A stretch of 64,000 bases of DNA from Cercophora sp. LCS_1. Lineage: Eukaryota > Ascomycota > Sordariomycetes > Sordariales > Lasiosphaeriaceae. The notes beneath the pieces are model-generated. The model was not told where the DNA came from and did no database searches. It worked only from the letters and a program-made list of their open reading frames with translations. Both the position numbers and the translations under genes were made by a program. The stretch lies in assembly GCA_036250225.1 (NCBI GenBank), contig JAPZLL010000002.1, positions 1,736,001-1,800,000 on the forward strand, read 5' to 3'. Numbering within the stretch: position 1 is the first letter of the stretch; each line of letters opens with the position of its first letter. Positions 13,301-21,931 of the stretch are shown piece after piece.

Positions 13301-13662
13301 GCCAAAGGAAAACTGTACCTTGATGACGGAGAGAGCTTGCTGCCACAGCAGACGACATGGGTTGAGGTGAGTCTACAAACGAAATATTCCCCCAGACAAA
13401 CACTAACGATCGCCAGTTCTCCGCCAAGGGCGGTTCTCTCTTTGCCTGGCCGAAGGGCAATTTCTTCGACGTCAACCTGCTTGGTAACGTCACCATCCTC
13501 GGAGTCAATGCCCCTGTCTCTAAGGTCCTGGTCAACGATAATGAGCTGGAGTTGTCGAGATGGACGTATTCCGCAGAGAAGCACAACCTGTTCCTAAAGG
13601 ATGTGCATGAGGCTGCTCCTGAGGGAGCGTGGAGCGCAAATTGGAAGATCTCTTGGGTCTAA
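10380..13662 (+). CDS. Secreted alpha-glucosidase, glycoside hydrolase family 31
   Basis: Exo-acting enzyme that releases glucose from maltose and starch or glycogen oligomers outside the cell. Six exons (10380-11067, 11118-11564, 11646-11909, 11959-12050, 12107-13366, 13417-13662) join in frame to 998 residues, close to the roughly 985 of Aspergillus AgdA-type enzymes. The ATG at 10380 is chosen because it opens a clean signal peptide, MTLFTSAAFVLAAALLSHQA. Motifs: RTLFAADVGD and IYGNHPIYLDTR in the N-terminal domain, WTLGFHQCRWGY, TDIDYM, the nucleophile segment DGIWIDMSE (Asp504), IGRSTFAGSG and the acid/base segment GHWGGDN (Asp671). A Ser/Thr-rich insertion follows the nucleophile, as in other fungal members. 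The hexose transporter upstream on the same strand fits joint use of its product. Confidence 0.94.
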
Positions 13663-14140
13663 AAGCTTGCTCTTCTGTCGCATTTGGGCAAAAGGCGTTC
13701 TGGGTGAGTTCATTTGGTATATCGATAACGCATTGTGTAATGATTTGGGTTGGTGGTGGTGGACGGATTTCTTCTGTGTTGAGTTCGAGATGACCAGTAA
13801 TGAGCAATGAAGGTACGAGATCGGGTGTGGAGTTTGACACGCTCATGTGGCATCTGATTTCTGGAAAAGGGCAAGATTCTTAGCCATGGGCATTTGTAAC
13901 ACTATCAATAGCCAGTTCACCACATGTATGCTTATAGTTAATGAGGGACCTCCCAGTTAATTGATGGATGGATGACAATCGTGAGTATCACCAAGTAACC
14001 CTAGCTGCAAATGCCTAGCTGCTATTGTGTATGCAAACATATCTGTTATCTTAAGCGTCCAGGATCCAATGGTCCTGTTTGCCCAATGCTTCTGCTCCGT
14101 GTAGCAGGCCCAACGTTGCCATTCCCCTAGCTTCGACATC
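13663..14140. other. Convergent intergenic region
   Basis: This stretch separates the 3' ends of the GH31 gene (+) and the membrane protein gene (-). It is AT-richer than the coding DNA and presumably holds both 3' UTRs. No gene, repeat or RNA was recognised. Confidence 0.5.
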
Positions 14141-15334
14141 TCAATCCCTCTCCTTCTTCTGTCGATCCATCTCCTGCCTAAACACGTTTAGATGCCCGCC
14201 ATTCTTGGCGTTCTGAAACCCAGGCCTCGCAAAATCGAAGCGATCCTGCGTCGGCGTCCCCGCAAGACTGCCCAGCGCGTCACTATCGCGCCTCGGCCTA
14301 TCATCGGGGTTCACACGTCCCGGAACCTCCCTTCTCCACTCATCACCGTCACCATGCGGTTCATCCCGGTACTGTGGGCCGTCCCTCTCCGTCAGCCGAA
14401 TCTGCTCCTTGCCGCGGCCCTTTCCAAAGATCCTCTGCCGTCTGCTCTGCCCGACGCCGTATCCGTGCCGACCGCGGCCCATGACGTTGCCGAGGCCGAT
14501 CCTGCGCTTCTTAGCGTTCCAGATGCAGCCGCCGACGACGCAGAGCGCGACAAAACCCAAGACCGTCGGGAGGGCAATGTAAAGCGCCGGTCCGGAGGGG
14601 AGCTTGGCCGGCTCCTGCAGGGGCGTGGGCGAGGGCATGACGTGCACGACGGGGCCGGGGTACCACTTGGCCGCGGAGCCGGCGGGGAGGGCGGCGATGC
14701 GCAGCGTGATGTTGACGGCGGATTTGTGCTGCGAACTGTACAGCTCGGCGGTGATGGGCCAGCGGTAAAAGCCCCACCCCGCAGCCATGGGGTCCGAGGA
14801 AAATGCCTCGTCCGTGTCGTTCGAGTTATAAAAGCCTGCGAGCCGGACCGTCGTGTTGGTCGAGTTGAAGAACTCGGGGTCCCATTTCACGTAGTAGGTC
14901 CCGTCCGGGTAGAGGGTCGCGTTGTTTTGGGGATCGCAAAAGGGCGCGAACGGCCCGTCCAGGTTGTGGCATACCGCGAAGGCGCCGCTGCCGTCGGCAC
15001 CAGTCGCTTTGGGCTGCGCTGCGCCCGTGATGGTGGTGAGTTTGACATCGGCGCGCGTCGAGGTGAAGACGGTTCCAGTTACTTCGTAGGGGGCGCCTGA
15101 GATGATGGTTGGTGTCCCGCTGATTGTGGTCAACACGGGGGTGATGGTCTTGGGTTTCCCCGATTCGTCGACCGTCACCCAGGCGTCGGTGGGGTTCACT
15201 GCGGATTGCGTTTGGCGAGGGGCAACGGCGTGGTGGACGTTGTTGGGGTTGGGAATTGCGGAGACGGTCGTTGTGAGGAGGGATAGCCATGCTGCGGCCG
15301 CAGCCGTGGACATGGAGATACCGGATGGAAGCAT
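14141..15334 (-). CDS. Putative secreted single-pass membrane protein, fungal family of unknown function
   Basis: Single-exon gene of 397 residues; I do not recognise a named family. The frame stays open a little upstream, but the ATG at 15334 is the first one followed by a signal-peptide-like stretch (AAAAAWLSLLTTTVSAIP). The extracellular part has Thr/Ser-rich segments, several N-glycosylation sequons (NNAT, NSTNTT) and a compact domain containing FCDPQNNATLYPDGTYYVKW and GWGFYRWPITAELY. One transmembrane helix follows (GPALYIALPTVLGFVALCVV), then a basic stop-transfer segment (NAKKRRIGLGN) and a disordered Gly/Arg/Asp-rich cytosolic tail of about 110 residues. The architecture resembles plasma-membrane proteins with a glycosylated ectodomain, but no function can be assigned. 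G+C-rich coding matches its neighbours. Confidence 0.75.
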   Translation of the reverse strand: MLPSGISMSTAAAAAWLSLLTTTVSAIPNPNNVHHAVAPRQTQSAVNPTDAWVTVDESGKPKTITPVLTTISGTPTIISGAPYEVTGTVFTSTRADVKLTTITGAAQPKATGADGSGAFAVCHNLDGPFAPFCDPQNNATLYPDGTYYVKWDPEFFNSTNTTVRLAGFYNSNDTDEAFSSDPMAAGWGFYRWPITAELYSSQHKSAVNITLRIAALPAGSAAKWYPGPVVHVMPSPTPLQEPAKLPSGPALYIALPTVLGFVALCVVGGCIWNAKKRRIGLGNVMGRGRHGYGVGQSRRQRIFGKGRGKEQIRLTERDGPQYRDEPHGDGDEWRREVPGRVNPDDRPRRDSDALGSLAGTPTQDRFDFARPGFQNAKNGGHLNVFRQEMDRQKKERD

Positions 15335-15814
15335 GGCCGCCGGTGTGGGTTTTGCGGCGTGCAAATACGGAGATGGGATGGATGGATGTGGGCTGCCGCG
15401 TGCTTCTCCACGTATAAATGGAGAGCGCAATGCCAACGTCGCGTCAATTGAAACGAGTGACGATATCCAAAAAGCAAATGAATGCGTTCGGGACGAAAAG
15501 CAGTAGTGAAAGGACTGGACGGCCGAGAAAAAGGGCTCGGCTCAACGCGACGTCGACGGCAATGGTCGAGGGAAAAGAGAGGTAATTTCGACAAGACACG
15601 GACCTTCAGGAGAACCTTCCGCGTTGAAGACAGGGGGCCGTTCCCTGCCGAGGGGAGCCGCATGCAGGGCTAGCTGTTTGCCAAGACCGGCACCCCTGGA
15701 AACAAGCATTGTGGACTGTGTGGATTGCCTCCACCTCCGTCATCTTTTCAAAATTGTCTCCATTCAACTTCGTCATGGAACTCCTGCGACAAACGCTCGT
15801 CCGCTTCTAGCGAG
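15335..15814. other. Intergenic region between two minus-strand genes
   Basis: It contains the promoter side of the membrane-protein gene at its left and the 3' end of the dioxygenase-like gene at its right. No coding frame with recognisable content was seen. Confidence 0.45.
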
Positions 15815-16993
15815 TCACGACACGGTGTTCTTGGCTACAATGCCCCTCGCAAACTCGCCAAAGGTGATGTGCTGCTCCATGTCCACCTCGTCCCCCAAGT
15901 TTGGCTGGGTAAACACAGCCAGCGTGTTTCGTGCGATCTTGCCGTCGCTCATGGCGGCCCGCGCCCCGCGTACAAAGTGCGGGACAGCCTTGAACTTCCC
16001 GCCTGTGATGCGCTCAAGCGCCTCGCCTGTCTGAAAGGCAATGCAATCCCTTGGAATCTTCACCTGGACGGTCTTGCCCGTTCGGGACTTGATGTACAAG
16101 CCTGACGCCGGATCGGGAGACGAAGCCAGCTCAGGGAGTGGCGGCAGGGTTGGGCCCCCGGTTGGTGTAACTACAGGGGGAGTTTTGGCCTCGTCGACAA
16201 ACATGGCCGATGTCAGGCCTGTCAAGCACCCGTGATCCAGATGGGTAGCACACCAGTCATCTTCGTCCTGGCTTCCTTCGTTTGCGATACCACCTCCTGC
16301 CGTTTCGACGGATGCAGCCGTTGCGGGCTCCTCGGGGAAGTAGTGCAATAAGCGGGCCTTGGTAGTATTGGAGGTGCTCACGACCCGTTCCAGATATCCG
16401 CCAGGATAGCCGGCAATCTCCTTTTCGGCGAACCGATCACATGCGCGTGCAACGAGCACGGCAACGTCGATAATCAGGCGGCACAGGTCCTCAAGAGTAT
16501 CTTTGAAGCCAGGTAGTGTGTCCTCTCCTGGCCATATGTTGGGGGAGAGATACTCCGGGAAGTTGTCGGTGTTGAACTGCTCGGTCGGCTTGGCACAGGC
16601 GAGCGTAGGGTCAACATAGAACGCGCAGTTGGCGTAAAAGGAGCCCTTCAGCGTGTCGACTTGGCCATTCTTGAGCGTCTCCTTCCCAAGGGACCACCCA
16701 GTAAGGTACTTGGCTTTTTCATTCTCTAGTTCATCTGGTTCTCGCGATCAGCACAAAGGGGCACAACAGAGGAGGCGCAAGCACTCACCAAGCTTGGACT
16801 TTGGCAGATTGCCCAAGTACGAAGAGTATGACAGGAGACGGTGTCTCAGACCAGCGAACTCGGGAGGTACATCCTTGACGATGAGAATCCCTAGAGAGTC
16901 CGGGCCGAATGCTTCCTTGAGTGCTTCTAGAGACACTGTTCCCTTCTTCAGATCATCCAGTGACACTGTCACGGCTTGCGCGAGGGGTGCCAT
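15815..16993 (-). CDS. 2-oxoglutarate/Fe(II) dioxygenase-like protein (isopenicillin N synthase-type fold)
   Basis: Two exons, 16993-16789 and 16734-15815, joined by a 54-nt intron, encode 374 residues. The N-terminus VTVSLDDLKKG...GILIVKDVPPEF resembles the opening of clavaminate/isopenicillin N synthase-like oxygenases. The metal site is proposed in WCATHLDHGCLTGL (His-Leu-Asp, the HxD pair), with the distal His in KAVPHFVRG. Family members oxidise small molecules or protein side chains using Fe(II), 2-oxoglutarate and O2; the substrate here is unknown. There is no signal peptide or membrane segment, so a cytosolic enzyme is inferred. It shares a 345-bp divergent promoter with FRG1. The class is assigned from the motif layout, so enzyme activity is less certain than the gene model. 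Confidence 0.8.
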
Positions 16994-17338
16994 TATGTAA
17001 GTCGAGATAGGGGAAAATGGTAGGTAACCAAGGGAGAAAGATCAGTTGAAATTCACACAAAACCTAACTGTAGGGGACACAAGCGCTCTTATTTCCATTT
17101 GACAGACGGGATACTCCGATGAAGCCGTGGCAACAGTTGGCCGCCAAGGGGCGTTCAACGCCGGTGACCTTCTCGACATGGAAGGTGGGCTGTTAATGGG
17201 TGGAGCCGGCTGAGGGGCTGCTACGCCAAGCCAAACATGCTGATCCTTATCGATAAGGATTCCTGATCCCAGCCTCCAACCAAAGGTGCGATGCATCCAG
17301 GACATCGATCAACAAGCTCCCCTTCAGCAAAACCCAAC
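16994..17338. other. Divergent promoter region between the dioxygenase-like gene and FRG1
   Basis: Short shared upstream region for genes running in opposite directions. It contains the perfect 18-bp palindrome listed separately at 17243-17260. An in-frame ATG at 17291 would add 16 residues to FRG1. Confidence 0.5.
17243..17260. promoter_or_regulatory. Perfect 18-bp palindrome with TTATCGATAA core
   Basis: ATCCTTATCGATAAGGAT reads the same on both strands and lies about 80 bp upstream of the FRG1 start. With the G before it, the first 16 bases (GATCCTTATCGATAAG) recur exactly at 42220-42235 in another divergent promoter. It contains GATA on both strands. The binding protein is unknown. Confidence 0.55.
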
Positions 17339-18241
17339 ATGGTCAAGCCACTCTCATTCAAAGGCGATAAGAAGCCGAAGAAGAGGAAGCGCACCGCTGA
17401 GGGCGAAGGCAGCGCGGCAGTCGACGACAATGGTGAGCGCCAGCTGAAAAAGGAGAAAGCGAAGGATGAGGACCCTGAGAACCCCGAGGACGATGACAGC
17501 TGGGTGTCCGCCGAAGCCGTGACAGACCTCGTCGGTCCGGTGATGTTGGTTCTCCCCACAGAGCCACCCTCGGCGCTCGCATGCGACGCCAACGGCAAGG
17601 TCTTTACTCTCCCCATTGAAAACATTGTCGATGGCATCCCAACCACCGCCGAGCCCCACGACGTGCGCCAAGTCTGGGTCGCAAACCGCATCGTCGGCTC
17701 AGAGCACTATCGCTTCAAGGGGCACCATGGAAAGTAAGTTTTATATCATCCCTATATTATATCGCTCGGCCAGCGAGGTCCTAATACCTATCAAAACAGA
17801 TTCCTAAGCTGTGACAAAATCGGTCTGTTGTCGGCCACATCAGAGGCCGTCTCCCCTCTAGAATCCTTTGCCGTCGCGGCGACAGCAGATACCCCTGGCA
17901 CTTTTCAAATACAGACGCTGCGCGACACTTTCCTGTCGGTGAAGCGCGACATGCGCCCGGGCAAGTCGAAGGCGCCTCCGGAGATACGCGGGGATGCGAC
18001 CGATGTTTCGTTTGACACGACGTTCAGGATACGCATGCAGGCGCGCTTTAAACCGCGCCTGAAAGCTTCGCGAGAGGAGAAGGCGAGGGAAAAGATCAGC
18101 CGCAAGGAGTTGGAGGAGGCTGTTGGGCGAAGGTTGGATGAAGATGAAGTCAAGAGGTTGAAGAAGGCGAGGAGGGAAGGGGACTACCACGAGGTTTTGC
18201 TGGATTTGAAGGTCAAGAACAAGCACGACAAGTACAGTTGA
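17339..18241 (+). CDS. FRG1: FRG1-like protein
   Basis: Homologue of FRG1 (facioscapulohumeral region gene 1), a nuclear/nucleolar RNA- and actin-associated protein with a beta-trefoil fold, linked in animals to pre-mRNA splicing and rRNA maturation. Exons 17339-17733 and 17800-18241 give 278 residues. The ATG at 17339 is preferred because it yields MVKPLSFKGDKKPKKRKR, the usual start of the family with a nuclear localisation-like basic cluster; ATG 17291 lies in frame upstream. The core follows: VLPTEPPSALACDANGKV, HYRFKGHHGKFLSCDKIGLL and, near the end, FQIQTLRDTFLSV. The C-terminal third is charged (FKPRLKASREEKAREK onward), as in other FRG1 proteins. Confidence 0.9.
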
Positions 18242-19899
18242 TGGGGTTGTGACTGTAGTGACCTCATATTGGAGGTTGTACTGAAGGCTGTAAGCAACGG
18301 CCATGATGGGATGTGGCTTGGTGTTGAAGGCCGACCTGGTTTTGGCTTGAAGGCGCACTGGGCTCACGGAGTTCGTGACTTCATGGTTCCAGAGGGAAGG
18401 TCAAGGGTTTTAATACAACCGAAAGAACGCATGATGCCCGACTGCCCAGCCTGCGATATCATCAAGTCGGAGACGTAAGCCAGGAATCGTGAGCCTGGAG
18501 ACAGGAACAGGATTTAGTGCAGCATCTCTCAAGCCAAGTCTCACGATAGAAAACAGTAATCGGGGAAGCGCTAGGGTACAAAGTACTTGGATAGCGCTCA
18601 GCGACTTGCTAGAACACAGAAGCCAGGAAGATACACCCAGCGGCTAAAAAAAGGGTCCAGATGGAAAAGGAAAACCTCCTCTATTCCCATCAACAGCCTT
18701 TTCCCTTTCCCCCCTTCCCCCTTTCAACTCTCGCGCGCAACAACACCACTCACTCAGCGCCCTACTTTCCAAACCTCATCACCACCTCATCCCCACACCG
18801 CGCCGCACCTCAAGCAGCGCCACCCTAAACCCAACCTCAACCAAAACTTGACAGTTTACACATCAATCCATAAACAAACATGTCCCAAAAAAAAAACCAA
18901 CAGATGCACACACTTTTGTCAAAGCAGGGTCCCATCCCCATCCCCAAAACCAAACAACAAAGCACCTCCGAAGGCATACCTCCAAGCATATTACTAAAAA
19001 AAGACTCGGCGGCTGCATATGTGCACTGTCTGCAACAGCCTGGCACCTGCATACGTCCCACGAATGAACCCTTCCTCACAAAACAGGCCCAATGCACCCG
19101 CGCCCCCACCAACCACCCCGACACCCCAACTGCCAAACCAGAGGGACGAGCGAAAGAGCAAACAAGAATGGATGGTCAGAACCTGCGTGTGGTAGGAGTG
19201 CATCTGCAGCCCCGTCCACGGGTAGTCCAGGGGAGTCTCCCCCAATGATCTGTCTGTCTACCAAGCAAACGCGGGGGGCGTGGGACCTGAAACGACCGCC
19301 CATCAGGTCGGTAGTGGATAGTGGTTCAGGAGGGAGCGGGAAACATGCTGATAGGTAAGCCAGAGTAACAATCTGGTAGCCTAGCTCAGCCTTGTGTGCT
19401 TTAACGGTGAAGCGCCAGACCAACCTCCCTCCATTGCTAGCACCACTTCCAACGGGAAAGACTGTTTGCGACCGAATATCTTGGTGTATTCAAATTGCTG
19501 CAGTAAACTTCGATCCGGAGCTCTAAGTTGCGGATAATAAAGAATCAGACATTACCGCCCAAAACGCCACTAGTATTTCGACAAACAATGTCCTCCAATT
19601 TGTACCGCGAATTGAAAACGCATCAAACAAAAGATCCGCTCCGCTGCTATCGTCGCACTCGTTCGCACTCGTTCCTTAGTCTCGTTCCTTTGCCCTTGAC
19701 GCCATACAGTAATGCCCCTGATGTAATGCCATGTAAAATATCAAAACAAAAAGACCGCCAAGTGTATTGAAAACCCCAAATATCCCGAGCTTTTGAATCC
19801 GATCCGTCGTCCAGCAAAGTAGGGTGGGTATAGTACCGCGTGAAAAGGTGTTGATCCAAGAGAAGTAAATATGGTACAATTCAAGGTCCGCTGGGATGC
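18242..19899. other. Convergent intergenic region, 1.7 kb
   Basis: Separates the 3' ends of FRG1 (+) and the MADS-box gene (-). A pyrimidine- and A/C-rich segment at about 18690-18990 is low complexity. No coding frame, tRNA or repeat family was recognised; long 3' UTRs are the simplest content. Confidence 0.45.
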
Positions 19900-21931
19900 T
19901 TACGAGTCAACCTTGACTCGCTTAGCCTCGCTCCCCATATCCATATGATCGTGGTGAGGCCCGTTGCCGCTGATTTCCGGGCTCTTCCTCTTGTGAGGCG
20001 TCGGGTCGTCTCTCAGAAAGGATGGGCCGGTGCCAACAATCGGGGTTGCAAAGTTCAGTGGGCTAGGAAGCGTGTTGCTGTCGCTGCCGCGGAAATTCCA
20101 TTCAGGGTAGAAGCTGCTGGGGCTTGGGAGGAATTCGTTGTTGAGGAAACGAGACGGCAAGGCAGAAACAGGGGTATCAATGTTCATGTTGTTCTGGTGA
20201 GGTGGGGGGCGCGCAAAAGGGTTGGGTGGCCCGGAAGCACCTGCGGAAAGCAGAGCTGAGGCCGAAGGCGAGGGTGGTGGGAGGACAACGCCGCCCGAAA
20301 CCGATCTTGAAGGCTGCGAGGTGACGTCCGTCGAGGTTGTGCCCCGTGGGGATGTGGAGTCGTTGGTAGCGCTCCCGCCATCCGAAGGTTCATCGGGAAT
20401 CTGCACCTTGAGCCGAGGCCGCGCTAGGCCGGCTGCACTAGCCCCAATCCGAAGGCTATTAGAGCGGGACGGCGGGGTAAAGGTAGTCTCCGGAATTGAA
20501 GACATGGACCCGTTCCTCTTAGCAGCCGCCTGTTGAGTGTTTGCTCGTTGCAGTTGTGGTGGCGAGCTTGTGTTGTTGCCCCGCGAGACGGCACCGACGT
20601 CAATAGACTGTGATCGGTTGGCTCCCTCGACCTTGGGCTCAGAGAAAGCTGCCAAATGCTGCGAAAGTATCGACCGGTTCTCATCGATGGGCGTGAAAAT
20701 GCTACCGCGCCCACGGGGCTTGTTCTTGATGTTTGTGTCAAGGGCAAGGAGTGAGGCTCTGGGTCTCTCAGCCGGCTCCGCCTTGGGCTTGGGCTCAACC
20801 GGTGCAGGCGGTTGGGGCTCCGGCGGAGGCGGGAGATGGTGCTGAGGCTGCTCTTGATGGGGCGGTTGTGGTGGTTGCTGTTGTTGCACTGGCGGTTGGA
20901 TCTGATGCTGCGGTTGCGGAGGGCTACGCATAGGATGGACCTGAGGCTGTGGAGGTGTAGGAGGCATGTGCTGCATCGGCTGGGGAGGAAGTTGGGGCGC
21001 CGGGGGTTGCGGAGGCGAAACAGAATGGCGAGGTGCTGGTTGTGCTTGGGGTTGCGGAGGAAAGCTGGGAGGAAGGGACGATCGTCGCTGCTCCTCCATG
21101 TATGACTGCATTTGGTGTGTGTGCGCTTGCGGTGGGGGGTAGGGATACTGGTGTACCTGAGGCAAGCCGTGAGGCATGTTTGGCTGAAGGTTCTGAGGGT
21201 TCTGGGGGTTCTGAGGGTTGTAGATGGCTGGCTGGGGCATGAAAGCAAAGCCATTTACCGGAGGCTGAGGTTGCCCCTGCGGGCCAACTGGCTGATTGAC
21301 CATATTGGGGCCCATCCTCCTGATGTCATTCCTCGACGACGGCCTGGAGCCCATCCCCGGCTGAGGAGTGTGACCACGCGGACCATGGGCGGGGTGTACG
21401 CCAAAGGCGCCGTTGGGGATTGGAGGGGATGCCGATGGTGTGTGTTGCCGCATGTGTGGTGGGAATGGATGCTGGCCCTGGAACTGAGGAGGCAGCATCT
21501 GGGGGTCCAAGCCGTCGCCTTGTGGTGGTGTGCCGTTCTCATCCTCGTCCTCCTCCTCCTCAGCACCGCCGTTGAAGTCGGATGGCCCCTTGTGCTCGTT
21601 TGGCCCGCCGTGCTGCCGAAGCTGTCAGCAAAAAGACTTGGGTGAAGCAGTTGGGTGAAACGTACATAGGTGTACCGAGTGATCAGATCGCGCATGTCGC
21701 ATGATGAATACTCGTAGAGCTTCTTGTTGCTACCGAAAATGAAGACGGCGACGTCAACGGAACAGAGCACGGAAAGCTCATGGGCCTTCTTGAACAGGCC
21801 ACCCTTGCGCTTCAAGAAGGTGCTGCGACCGTGGTTAGCGGGAGTCGGTTTCCAGGATTGAGCGAGGCAGCTTACACAGAACGGTTCCTGTCATCCTTGA
21901 TGGCCTTGATTTCGATCTTTCTTCTGCCCAT
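19900..21931 (-). CDS. rlmA: MADS-box transcription factor of the MEF2/Rlm1 (RlmA) type
   Basis: DNA-binding regulator that in fungi acts at the end of the cell-wall-integrity MAP kinase pathway and activates cell-wall genes. Exons 21931-21876, 21822-21666 and 21621-19900 give 644 residues. The MADS box fills the first ~60 residues: MGRRKIEIKAIKDDRNRSV crosses intron 1 into TFLKRKGGLFKKAHELSVLC and VDVAVFIFGSNKKLYEYSS. The lysine-rich, MEF2-like version of the box distinguishes it from SRF/Mcm1. The rest is disordered: an acidic patch, long Pro/Gln-rich stretches and Ser/Thr-Pro sites (SPPQP, TPPS, SPRGTT) of the sort MAP kinases phosphorylate. The tail EAKRVKVDS is basic. It lies beside a 5.5 kb gene-free upstream region carrying two tandem MEF2-type sites. 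Confidence 0.92.

Noticed and set aside
14192..15100. 302-codon open frame on the plus strand
   Set aside because: Antisense shadow of the membrane-protein gene. The minus frame has a signal peptide, transmembrane helix and glycosylation sequons; this one has nothing recognisable.
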